Shown: positions 1 to 9,700 of the stretch, one piece after another
Layout: the number at the start of each line of letters is the position of its first letter
Position numbering within the stretch: position 1 is the first letter of the stretch
Notes under the pieces: generated by a model
Databases searched by the model: none
What the model saw: the letters and a program-made list of their open reading frames with translations, nothing else
What the model was told of the DNA's origin: nothing
Program-made: the position numbers and the translations under genes
NCBI RefSeq assembly: GCF_905475465.1
Contig: NC_062257.1
Coordinates: 2,604,001 to 2,668,000, forward strand
Reading direction: 5' to 3'
Origin: Pieris napi
Lineage: Eukaryota > Arthropoda > Insecta > Lepidoptera > Pieridae
Length of the DNA stretch: 64,000 nt

Positions 1-145
1 ATTTTTTGTGTGTGTTCAAGGGGATCTTGGAATGGTTTAGATTCACAAATCAGCCCGCCAGATGGCGCTGCAGTCGGTACTTTCATACTTTGCTTTACTA
101 ATCGCTTGAAATATCATGCAGGACAACGTCTGTCGGGTCCACTAG
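1..145 (+). mobile_element. Non-autonomous Helitron, family H2, 3' part (cut by window edge)
   Basis: The 3' end is CTAG at 142-145 followed by T, preceded by a GGACAACGTCTGTCGGGTCC stem region, as expected for Helitrons, which insert between A and T. The same sequence appears complete on the minus strand at 2025-2251 and again at 63907-64000. The element lies in the first intron of the EFHC1-like gene. The family assignment rests on terminal structure only. Confidence 0.7.
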
Positions 146-171
146 TATTAGATAGATAAAAGACCACCTAC

Positions 172-359
172 TTGACAGAGTCTTCTGGGAGGGCAAAAGC
201 GTTGCTATCGACATCTGTATCCGTCCCTCCAGACCCTCGTACCAAGGTGTCTGGGAAGCGATGCCCTTGGTAGTATCGCAGGGAGCTACGCACGTGGTAC
301 TGGGTCTTGGTAGGATCAGCGAATGTCAACCCAGGCAATTTGGGTAGACCCCACGCCAT
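172..359 (-). CDS. Efhc1: EFHC1-like protein, first coding exon (partial gene)
   Basis: The minus-strand reading frame from ATG at 359 gives 62 codons starting MAWGLPKLPGLTFADPTKTQ. The pattern LPxLPGxxFxDxTKTxxHxSxxLxYxxG is the N-terminus of EF-hand domain-containing protein 1 (EFHC1, myoclonin-1), a DM10-domain microtubule inner protein of ciliary doublets. The exon is best ended at 172, where AA is followed by a GTAGGT donor (171-166); reading on meets a TAG at once, which supports the splice. The ATG context (TAAATGG) is good. The rest of the gene (DM10 repeats, EF hand) lies to the left of the window. In insects this would be expected in ciliated sensory neurons and sperm; that is known of the family, not seen here. 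EFHC2 is the alternative, but the DPTKT stretch fits EFHC1 better. The gene is divergent to the PsuG-like gene at 6547. Confidence 0.65.
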
Positions 360-1090
360 TTATAAGCTAAAAAACATTTGATTAATAATAATGAATGACA
401 ATTATAGGTATGTTAACTAAAGCTGGCGGCTTCAACACATTTACACTTTGTGCTTGTGTAGTGTCTGTGAATAAGCGCGAGACGTGATGTCAAACTGAAA
501 TACAATCATAAATACATCATGAATAGACTGTCCGTCGTGTATGAGTGGACTAAAATGTAAAGCATGGCAAAAAAATCATATTTTGAAACATACTGTATGT
601 GAAATTGCATTAGTGTGAGTACTGTGAACCCGCCAGCTTTCGATAACCGACCTATACAAAGTAGAAATATATTATTATTTTTTATTAAATTCCATATTTC
701 TATTACTTAATCTAGTCTAATAATAATAATAATTTATTTATTGCAAGAATATGGTACAAAATGTTAAAGTGATACAATCGTAAATCGTTCGCATATTTTG
801 CCACACACGATGGCGCGCAAATTGTCAATTCTTATACTATCTAGTCTATTATACTATACTAGTTTATTATCTTTTATTTTGATTGTTATGTTTCCCTTTA
901 AACGTTGTGCACACTTCATTGATGCACATGCATGGATCTTGTTTTGTATGTCATGTGTTCATAGTGTTTGTATATGTTTCGTTAGTGTGCCTTTTAAAAT
1001 GAAATAAAATAAAATAATGAAAACGATTCAAAAAAGTCGTACTCATAAGTTGTACTTTGATAGCCACAACTTACAAGAAACAGCAGATCA
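360..1090. other. Upstream region of the EFHC1-like gene, AT-rich
   Basis: This should contain the promoter and 5' UTR of the minus-strand gene, but no element can be assigned. A (AAT)n run near 720-735 followed by TTTATTTATTGCAAGAATAT and a tail of AAAATAAAATAAAATAATG near 1000-1020 look like an old retroposon 3' end. A 69-codon open frame at 798-1007 is hydrophobic and resembles nothing I know. Confidence 0.3.
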
Positions 1091-1333
1091 GCCCTGCGAT
1101 TCCGTAACTCACTTTTCGAACTCACACAGCGGTTTTCGCATCGGCGGTCGCTCTGAAATCAGTCGTGAAGCAGTCATTTTATGATTTGTCATTCTGAAAA
1201 GGTGGGAGCTTGTGGTTTATTGTTTACCAGAATGACAAATCATAAAATGACTGCTTCACGACTGATTTCAGAGCGACCGCCGATGCGAAAACCGCTGTGT
1301 GAGTTCGAAAAGTGAGTTACAGAATCGCAGGGC
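1091..1333. mobile_element. Foldback element FB1 (106-bp arms)
   Basis: Two arms of 106 bp (1091-1196 and 1228-1333) are inverted complements with one mismatch seen by eye, around a 31-bp spacer. The arms start GCCCTGCGATTC. A second complete copy is at 60808-61050 and a solo arm at 25762-25922. It has no coding capacity, so it is a MITE or foldback element of unknown superfamily. Confidence 0.85.
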
Positions 1334-1539
1334 ATATCACGAAATATACAGATTTTAAAAATGTAATAAAACGGATGTGCACCCTTAACAAACTATCAAT
1401 AACTATCATTTTGTTCACCACCGTAATAATCCTAAAATAATTCACTATCAAATTGTTTGACTTCCCGATCTTATACTAATTTTCAAAAATTAGTTATAAG
1501 CCAAGAATAACCTGAAAATTTCTACAATTTTTTTTTACA

Positions 1540-1781
1540 GTCCATTCACACCCATTGACCTAGTCCCATGCTAAGCTGGTGAAGCTTGTGTTATGGGTAC
1601 TAGGCAACGGATATACATACATATTATAGATAGATAGAGATATAAATACATATTTAAACGCCCAAGACCAAAGCACAACACCAAATGCTCATCACATCGA
1701 TGTTCGTCTCAGCCGGGGATCGAACCCGGGACCCATGGATTCGCAGTCAGGGGTACTATCCACTAGACTAATGAGTCGTCA
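1540..1781 (-). mobile_element. tRNA-derived SINE, type A
   Basis: On the minus strand the head has an A box (TAGTCTAGTGG) and a perfect B box within CCCGGGTTCGATCCCCGG, whose T-stem CCGGG/CCCGG pairs. The body ends in an A-rich tail (T run at the left edge). Other copies are at 30451-30704 (plus) and 45745-46005 (minus). Confidence 0.85.
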
Positions 1782-2024
1782 TTTTACTTCATAAAAATAA
1801 CTGTGGTCACTTGGTTTTGGCCCTTATTGCACCACGATGTATTCAAAAAATTACGCCATCAAACTATTTAATCACCTTCCTAGAAGTTATAGATAACTGC
1901 CGTGTAATGCTTCCAAGATTTAAGTGATTACATTTTTAAAGGCAAGTTATAGGAAGAGTATTTAGTCTTTAGACCATAAGTTGGACAACAATTATAAATA
2001 ACTTATTAAAAATAATATATAAAA
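1782..2024. repeat. Unclassified dispersed repeat, also at 44270-44395
   Basis: The stretch with AATCACCTTCCTAGAAGTTA and TTTAGACCATAAGTTGGACA recurs diverged at 44270-44395. The parts flanking the Helitron at 2025-2251 (again recognisable after 2255) match the flanks at 44.3-44.7 kb, so the Helitron probably landed in this repeat. Confidence 0.4.
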
Positions 2025-2251
2025 CTAGCGGACCGGACAGACGTTGTCCTGTATGATATTTCAAGTGATTAGAATATTAAACAAAGTATGAAAGTATCGA
2101 CCACAGCGCCATCTACCGGGCTGATTTGTGAATCTAAACCATTCCCAGATCCCCTTGAACACACACAAAAAATTTCATCAAAATCGGTCCAGTCGTTTGA
2201 GAGAAGTTCAGTGACATACACACTCACAGAAGAATTATATATATATAAAGA
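2025..2251 (-). mobile_element. Complete non-autonomous Helitron, family H2 (227 bp)
   Basis: On the minus strand it begins TCTTTATATATATATAATTC next to an A and ends in CTAG next to a T, the Helitron A^T insertion signature. The same family is cut by both window edges. It has no open frame and contains the phrase CAGCGCCATCT. Confidence 0.75.
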
Positions 2252-2412
2252 TTAATGACATTTGCAAGCCTATTTTTATTGTGAGGATTGTTTTAAATAG
2301 TCGGTCTAAATGTTCCACTTTCTTTGCATATAAACGATTTACTTATTATATTTATCATTCATAAATTACCATACATAATAATAACTTCTTTATTTCAGAT
2401 TATATACATATA

Positions 2413-2897
2413 CTAGCTGATCCGGCAAACGTCGTTTTGCCATGTATATAATAAAAAATAGGGGTTGATCGTAGAGGGGTGAAAATTAGGGGTTGTATGT
2501 ATTTTTTAATGCTGTATCATAAAAAAATAAAAAAAATGTTTATCTAAAAATATTAAAAAAAAATAAGGGATGGACTACCCTTAACATTTAGGGGGATGAA
2601 TAATAGATGTTGTCCGATTCTCAGACATACCCTATATGCACACAAAATTTCATGAGAATCGGTCAAGCCGTTTCGGAGGAGTTTAACTACAAAGACCGCG
2701 ACACGAGAATTTTATATATTAGATATAAAAAAAAAATTTAGGGGTGGACTACCCTTAACATTTAGGAGGATGAATAATAGATGTTGTCCGATTCTCAGAC
2801 ATACCCTATATGCACACAAAATTTCATGAGAATCGGTCAATCCGTTTCGGAGGAGTTTAACTACAAACACCGCGACACGAGAATTTTATATATTAGA
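2413..2897 (-). mobile_element. Non-autonomous Helitron, family H1, with duplicated 5' end
   Basis: On the minus strand the 3' end has the hairpin GGCAAAACGACGTTTGCC followed by GGATCAGCTAG (CTAG at 2413-2416). The 5' end TCTAATATATAAAATTCTCG occurs twice, ending at 2723 and at 2897. A block of about 175 bp is therefore tandemly duplicated (about 2553-2723 and 2724-2897). Other H1 copies are at 5719, 16262, 26540, 31188, 42174, 46243 and 55121. Confidence 0.8.
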
Positions 2898-3614
2898 TAA
2901 GTTTTACTTTAGTAACAAATCGGTTGCTATGTTAGTTTTGCTTCGTAAACAAAACAAAAATACTCATATGGTGAGACATGGACAGCATACCATTTTAAGA
3001 TTCTGTTCTGTGTGATCTACACATTCAGAATACCATTGGTGCTTAGCACGATGCATCCAGAATGCCACTCTATTCCGCATTGAAACCAGTTCAAGTCTCG
3101 GCATCCATACCTGACGCAATGCATAACCTCGGCAAGCCCAATAGTATATACGTGTTCCGTATACAACGCATGGACAAAATTATACTCTTACGATCTTCTT
3201 CTTTTGGTGCTTCATTACTGGTGGCTGCATTGATCAGTTCAGATCAGACTCATAAACGGAATTCTCTACATAAGTGAAACAGTACAGCTTTAAATATAAC
3301 ACTTACCTTTAAATCAATGTAAATAATAAAAACTGCTTTTCTCACAATCACTAAACATGTCAATATGTCAATGGCGGTATGGTAAATAAATAGCGTGGTT
3401 GCCATGGCAACGCCTTTCCGCCCTCTTTTGTTAAACTGGGGTTAAACCTTAAAGTAAAATTACGAATGTTATAAAATGAAACCAGTGGCCAAATCTTTTT
3501 AGGCCTCAGATTTCTGTACCTGTTTCATGATCATTTGTCAAGCTAATAGGCAAGTAGGTGACAAGCCTTATGGCCGATTTACATTATCTTATATCTGTTT
3601 TTTGATTTTTAAAG
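2898..3614. other. Repeat fragments in AT-rich DNA
   Basis: 3191-3240 resembles the 3' end of the RTE-like element at 17318 (CTTCTTCTTTTGGTGC, then CATTACTGG). 3495-3570 matches the tail part of SINE type B on the minus strand. 3571-3591 is one terminus of the GGCCGATTTACATTATCTTA MITE. No gene is seen. Confidence 0.4.
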
Positions 3615-3776
3615 ATGGCTAAATGGTCGGAAGATACAACTATCAAATTTGTGTCTGAATATGTTGTTCACGAATGTTTGTGGAACGTTAAAAACAATTT
3701 ATACAAAAATAGACAGGCTAGGCATTCGGCATACACTGCCCTAAAAGAAGCTATTTTATTTATTATTTATATTTAG
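3615..3776 (+). pseudogene. MADF-domain N-terminus, truncated
   Basis: A short frame from ATG at 3615 encodes 53 residues starting MAKWSEDTTIKFVSEYVVHE, then CLWNVKNNLYKNRQARHSAY. The W-FVSEY-hxxLWNxxxxxYKNRxxR pattern is the first two helices of a MADF (Myb/SANT-like) DNA-binding domain. It runs into AT-rich junk and a TAG at 3774, with no GT donor where the domain breaks. It is probably a relic of a Harbinger-type transposon accessory gene or a retroposed host MADF gene. Only the N-terminal half is present. Confidence 0.6.
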
Positions 3777-3837
3777 TTTATTTATTTCGAATAAAATCTC
3801 GTCTTATATTTTTTCCATAACTATATAATATACAAAT

Positions 3838-3905
3838 TTAAATTTAATGACGTGGAATAAGTGATACATGTATCTAATGTTCCATAATAAACATATTTTA
3901 TTTTA
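3838..3905. repeat. Short dispersed repeat shared with 30150-30215
   Basis: AAATTTAATGACGTGGAATA followed by a variant of AGTGATACATGTATC and TTCCATAATAAAC occurs here and, with a few changes, at 30150-30215. It looks like a retroposon 3' end of unknown class. The rest of 3777-4200 is AT-rich with nothing recognised. Confidence 0.4.
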
Positions 3906-4214
3906 TCGACGGCTCCGGAGAACAAAATGATAGCCGCTATTATCATAGTTTTATTATTATTGCAAATTTGAGATCCTGAGGTGCTAATACATCTTACCAT
4001 TTTTTTTCAGATTTTTCTTTTGTTTATTTAAAAAGTTAGAAAAATATATTATTTTATTCATCGATTTTTTTGGATATAACAATATACGATAACATTGCTT
4101 TAGCAAAATATTTTTCACAATTACGCACAATATCAGCTTTTATCTTAATATTCTAGTAAATAATACCTACCGCGTCTATGACAAACGCACTTATGTGAAG
4201 AAAATATGAAGAAA

Positions 4215-5114
4215 AATTTACATTGAGCCAGAGAGAAGACATTATGCAGCAGTATTATAAATTAGGAGATCATGAGCGGCAATGGCAACAGTTGAGAAGG
4301 TCAAAAGAATCAAGTTAGATCGAAAGAATAATCGCACCCAAACAGTCAAATACTATTTTGATTTACATAAAGAGAAAGTTCAAGTATGTAGGACCTTTTT
4401 TGCAAGCACTTTGTGTATATCAAATCAGACAGTTCATACGGCACTGACTGGTCATGGCCAGAGTGAGGGCGATTCGATGCATTCTACTATACGTAGAACG
4501 TAAGCTGAAAAACCAAGTTGTGTATACTCCAGATCAAATGTACGCAATAATTACCCTGTGCCAAAGTAAATGGCGAGAAATACATTATTAAAGAAATGTT
4601 ACAAAGTGACTTCTACGACATAATAATAATAATAATAATTTTATTCATCAGACAAATACAGTCCATTGATTGATTAGTGAGTTAGTAGCAATAGTTTCTT
4701 AAGATTAGATTATTAAAAGAATTACTCGAGGACAAACACTGGGGTAAAGATGATGAAGGTAAGAAAATAAAGTGGTCTAAAATAATGGAAATCAATGTAA
4801 CCAGTTCAGAACCATTCATCTTGCGGTTTAAATATGATTTTGACACTGAATATTCTAAGCTCAACGTGGAACGCCAACAGAGATCCAAACGGGGTGACAC
4901 AGACATGCTTCTAATACACCCAATATTTAATGACAGTCCTGAATTAAAAATTGTATACACGGAGACTCTGCCAATACGTAAAGCCCTACATTCTGATCTC
5001 ATAAGTCTTTGTAAAACAAATGACATACCAAGCTACTATCATGGTTTCTATGAATCTCTTAAATTTAATGATGAGGCAGAAGCACCAACTGATAACTGTG
5101 CTGATGAAGACTAA
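4215..5114 (+). pseudogene. Decayed DNA-transposon transposase-like gene
   Basis: Several frames carry pieces of one protein family that I know from many insect and cnidarian repeats. First comes a stretch around FTLSQREDIMQQYY (about 4218-4260). In a shifted frame follows VKYYFDLHKEKVQVCRTFFA (about 4340-4400), corresponding to the 'xxYxVxxxxxxxxVCKxFFxxTLxI' block upstream of the DDE-type catalytic part. After an internal deletion, 4690-5114 encodes a C-terminus with IKWSKIMEIN and DLISLCKTNDIPSYYHGFYE, like the 'IKWxxI...DLxxLCxxxxIPxxYHxFYxxL' end of the family. Two frame changes and loss of the centre make it non-functional. The superfamily is not certain. A (AAT)n run at 4620-4640 marks one break. 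Confidence 0.55.
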
Positions 5115-5514
5115 TTTTTTTAAATATTGAGCAACTAATAAGAAGACTTTTTTTTAATTATAATATACTTTTGGATAGAAATTACTTAGATTTCGCTTAT
5201 ATTTTATTTGGAATATTAGGTTTTGTGATTTTGAATGTTTACTCGAAGATGCCACTTAATTATGAAGATTTGAGTATGGAGATAGATAGATTGATTATAG
5301 ACTGATTTATTTGAGAGTGACTTTATGTTATGTTTGTTTGGTTATGTTTTGTTTTCTTGAAAAGTATTATTTTTGTCATCATCTTTGTTGGCTTTAAATG
5401 TTGGTCCCAAAATAAATAACAGTTGATAATAATTAAGTAGTTTAATTAAAGACAAGAACATTACTTTTATTCAAATATAATTAAAAGAAAATTGAAACTA
5501 ATTTAAAAAGTTTG
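5115..5514. other. AT-rich, nothing recognised
   Basis: No coding frame, terminal repeat or SINE signature could be supported here. Confidence 0.3.
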
Positions 5515-5612
5515 CTTCCTGTGGCAGTGTACCTTTAACGCTGGCAGCATTTCCTCGCTGTATTGCGATACTTATTCGTTGAGCGGGGAAAGCACCAGCT
5601 CTGGGGTCACAG
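5515..5612 (-). mobile_element. LINE ORF2 C-terminal relic (family L3)
   Basis: The minus-strand frame reads DPRAGAFPAQRISIAIQRGN then AASVKGTLPQEAN, the conserved C-terminal block of a non-LTR retrotransposon polyprotein. Related pieces are at 22505-22745 and 61640-61860. Confidence 0.6.
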
Positions 5613-5718
5613 TCATTATAAGTAATGTCTATTTTGGAGCGACGATGAAGTGACACTGCGCACCCTGCTTTTATAGCTATAGAAAACCCTCTTACGCATC
5701 ACTTCAGATTATATAGAT

Positions 5719-6486
5719 ACTAACTTACCGAAAATACGTTATTTTGCTATGTACTTATATTATTTGTTGGAAAAAAATTATTAGCTCAATAAAAATAATT
5801 ATCAATAATAAAAATAGGGATTGGTCGTTGAGGAGTGAAAATAAAGGTATATAACCTTTTAATGATGTTTCATAAAAAAATAAAAATAAAAATGTGCGTG
5901 TACTAGTGTACACACGTTAGAAGTGAAACTTCTTTATGACCTTATTTTTTGAAAAATTATCTATATGCAACTAACTTTAGAGAAATTGGTTAAATAAAGT
6001 TAAATTAGATAAAGTTTAACAAAAGGCTTTTAATATCACAGACTTGAATACAAATAATACAATTATTTCATTTTACCTTATTACCACTAAGATTATTACA
6101 GAATTTCATAAATTGTAATATAATTTTTAGTATCATTGTTATAGTTATTATAAATTTTTGTTATTAATGGTTTAGAATCTCTTCGAATCAACCGTGGTAG
6201 GGACGAGAAAAAGACGCGCGTAACTGTCAAATGTGACGCGTAACCGAAAAATGTTACACTAAATTTTTTTCCAACCCCGATAAAGAAGTTTCACTTCAAC
6301 AAAAGAAAAATTTCGACAAAATTACAAAAAAAATTGGGGTGGACATCCCTTATCACTTAGGGGTTTGAAAGATAGACAGTAGCCGATTCTCAAACTTACT
6401 GAATATGAATATAAAATTTCATCGGTCGACCCGTTTCGGAGGAGAATGGGAACGAACATTGTGACACGAGAATTTTATAAATTAGA
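5719..6486 (-). mobile_element. Helitron H1 copy interrupted by a MITE
   Basis: Decayed H1 sequence runs 5719-5890 (a GTTATTTTGC hairpin remnant, TGGTCGTTGAGGAGTG) and resumes at 6300-6486 (GGACATCCCTTATC, CGGAGGAGAA, ending GAATTTTATAAATTAGA). MITE M2 at 5891-6299 separates the two parts. Confidence 0.65.
5891..6299. mobile_element. MITE family M2, copy 1 (nested in Helitron)
   Basis: The left end has a hairpin GTGTACTAGTGTACAC followed by GAAGTGAAACTTCTTT. The right end is AAAGAAGTTTCACTTCA preceded by CCAACCCCGAT. The same termini occur at 7011-7480 and 24104-24445. No coding capacity is seen. Confidence 0.7.
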
Positions 6487-6546
6487 AGAAGATAGAAGAT
6501 AACTAAAACAAATTGTGATAATTTTATTGTCTTTTGTTTCAGAAAC

Positions 6547-6753
6547 ATGGCAGGTCTTCTCAAAATATCCAGGCGTAGCCTAACTCTCATCAGGCGCTAC
6601 AGCACACCCTTGATCTACTCCGACGAAGTACGAACAGCCAAGAATGATAACAAGCCAATCGTGGCCTTAGAATCGACTATTATCACCCATGGGATGCCAT
6701 ACCCAAAAAACTTGGAGACTGCTTTGGAAGTGGAGAATATTATTCGGAATCAG
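6547..6753 (+). CDS. PsuG-like gene, exon 1 (codons 1-69)
   Basis: Encodes the presumed mitochondrial presequence MAGLLKISRRSLTLIRRYST and the first PsuG motif with catalytic E42. Donor GTAACT at 6754, phase 0. A splice acceptor AG at 6541-6542 just before the ATG implies an upstream non-coding exon. Confidence 0.92.
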
Positions 6754-9700
6754 GTAACTAAATATATGTCACCCATGAGGAGTAGAGGGCAGAGAAAACA
6801 CCATCATGATCAGTCTTGAGCTGCTCTTTTGACTTTAGGTCATTCCAGGTTCTTTCGCCTCTGCAATGCTAGTCAAGTTGTTTCCTGAGTTTCCTCTTGG
6901 GGATTCCACTCGGGAACTTTCTTGGCAAAGAGACATTGATCTCTTAGTAGCGTATTGCCTTTTCTCCATTTTCGGCGTCTTAGAATAAGATAACAACATG
7001 TTACTTTTAAAAAAAAGTGCGTGCGTACAAAGTACACATGTCAGAAGTGAAACTTCTTTGGCATACAAATTTTTGACTCTTGTTCATATTTATACAAATC
7101 TAAAATCTAGAGGGAGGGAAAAGGAAGATATGAATGTTAGAAATTTAATGAATTTAATTGTCATTAAAATATTAAAAGTGTCGAAAATTAATACAAATTA
7201 TATTTTTTTTTATTAAAACACGTGGAATTTTATTTTACAATTTGTCATTTGAAATTTCAATAAATTATTTTGCATAGAATATAAAATACTAATATTTCAC
7301 AAATTCTCATTACGAAATTTTAATTTTAAAAATATAATTTCTATAAGGTAATTCACCCTTCTCACTCTGTCTCAATCGGTCTCAATCGCTCTCTCCCTTT
7401 TCTTCGACAAAAACGCTGCACATCTAAGTGACGTTCCGTAAAAAAATTACCCTCATGCGCCGAAAGAAGTTTCACTTCAATAATATGGCATCATCTCACT
7501 TTAAAAAAAAACAGACTAGTAATCGTGCTTTGTTTCACTTTCCTCACATCAACACTAAGTATGCAAAAAACTCAGTTTTGTATACGCAGTCAGGACATAC
7601 AACCACTAATTAAGCCTTGACTTGTTCAAGCTATCGCTGAATCTTAGGGCCGATTTACATTATCTTAGTGTTTAGGAGAGTGCCTTTCAACTTGTACTAA
7701 AATACTCTCCTAAACGCTAAGATAATGTAAATCGGCCTTTAAAAGGATTAAGAATATGCATAGAGCTAAATCATGAGAACAGCCCACATACACACCATGA
7801 CATAACAATTATAGAGCAAGATCCCAGGGCCGCCAGACGTCACGTATTTTCTGACGGATGAAATGTGGACGATTGGGTAGTGTTAGTATGTACTATGATC
7901 GTATGCCTACCTGCTAGCTTGGTCAAACGGCCAATTTCCAGGTATCAGGTAATCAAGGTACACAAAAACATTACTTACTTCACGTAAATTCTCATGGCTG
8001 ATTTTTATATATGTTTTCGAGTGTATAGTTAAAAATAAATTGTCAATACTCCCAGACACTTTCCGTCGGCCATATTGCTTAACAGACGCTTTAAGGGTCT
8101 CAAAATAATTAGTCAACTTCACGTAAATTCTGACGCTCCATTTTTATATATGTTCATCCCACAACTATTTTAAAAGCTTTGACAAGAAGACAGACCGATC
8201 CAAGGGGCCAATCATCCGATAAACTAAATTTTAATATCTCTATGAGTGGGAGAGCATTATCTACGCGCATGAGACTGAGTGAGACCGACTGCGTTGTTAA
8301 AGCCATGAAAATTACTTGAACAGATATATTTTTATAATTTTTAGAACTTTTGTTGACAAGTAAATTATAGCAACAAAAATAAGAAAAAAATTGACACAAT
8401 AAATAATACTAAAGTTAGCCGACATTTTTTTTTTTTTTCAATTTATTTATTAGAACTAAAAAATATTTTTTAAAAATACCACTTATATTTAAATAGCAGC
8501 AATTTTTTTAATTAATTATTTATTGGAAATTTGGAAACAAAGTGGAAAAATATTAATTCTTCAATATTTCTTAACAGTGGCTTTTAATCTTCATTATCAT
8601 CATCATCAAAAATCAATCTTGACTAAAATACTCGCTTGACTAAAATAATGTTTTTGTGTACCTTGATTACCTGATACCTGGAAATTGGCCGTTTGACCAA
8701 GCTAGCAGGTAGGCATACGATCATAGTACATACTAACACTACCCAATCGTCCACATTTCATCCGTCAGAAAATACGTGACGTCTGGCGGCCCTGGGATCT
8801 TGGACCATTAGGTTTTACATAGTTAAATGTATTTAGTAATTTTTATTGACTTTTTCCATTCGTAAATGTTTGAATCTTTTTGTATTCAATCTTTCAAAAT
8901 ATCTTAAGTAGAATTGGCTTTTGTTATATATAATTTATGTTAGCTGTAGTATTACAAATTAAATAATATTTTTATAATTTTTACTGTAGCGCGAGAAATT
9001 GATTTCTGTATGTAAAATCGTTTTTTTTATACTAGATATAATCTAATATGCTGACGCTATTTCTCACTGACTTCAAAAACATATTTTACAATATTTATAT
9101 ACATTGTATATTTTAATAGTTTTATAATGGATAACAAAGCCAGGTGCACAATGTTTTAACAGTTTGTAATGGAATTCACCTAAACCGAAATAGAAACATG
9201 TTTTTGCAACCATCTAAACAAATACTTCATCTATGATATTAATCATAGATGAAATACTAGTAGATTGGATCTAAAAAATACGAAAGTGAAACAGTGTATA
9301 GAACTGTATAAGAGTAAACGGGACAAAAGAATTTCTACTGTTGACGCAGTCTATGTGCGTTTTCCAATTACGGCACTAGAGCGCATTATGCGGCATAATG
9401 CTCAACGTTGAATGTTCCAACTACAGCAACGCTTCGCACAATTGAGCACTCTCAAAACTAATGCTCTCGCGTGCTTCTCGCAATAAATACCAACACAGTG
9501 ACAGAAAATTGACCAGTGTTTTTCATTAAGTTGGCATTTATCGAAATTTTTCGTTGAAAAATTTGTAAGGCTTTCGTTTCGTCGTAGATTTTGAAAATAA
9601 TTAAAGTTATTTCAAACTGCTAAAAAAAAAAATATATGTAGTGTATGAATAAATAGTTACTTTTTTTATATTCCACATTTAAAATATGAATACAATTTTA

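Noticed and set aside
3000..3260. Possible exon on the minus strand (GLAEVMHCVRYGCRDLNWFQ)
   Set aside because: Part of it is the 3' end of an RTE-like repeat and no splice sites bracket it.
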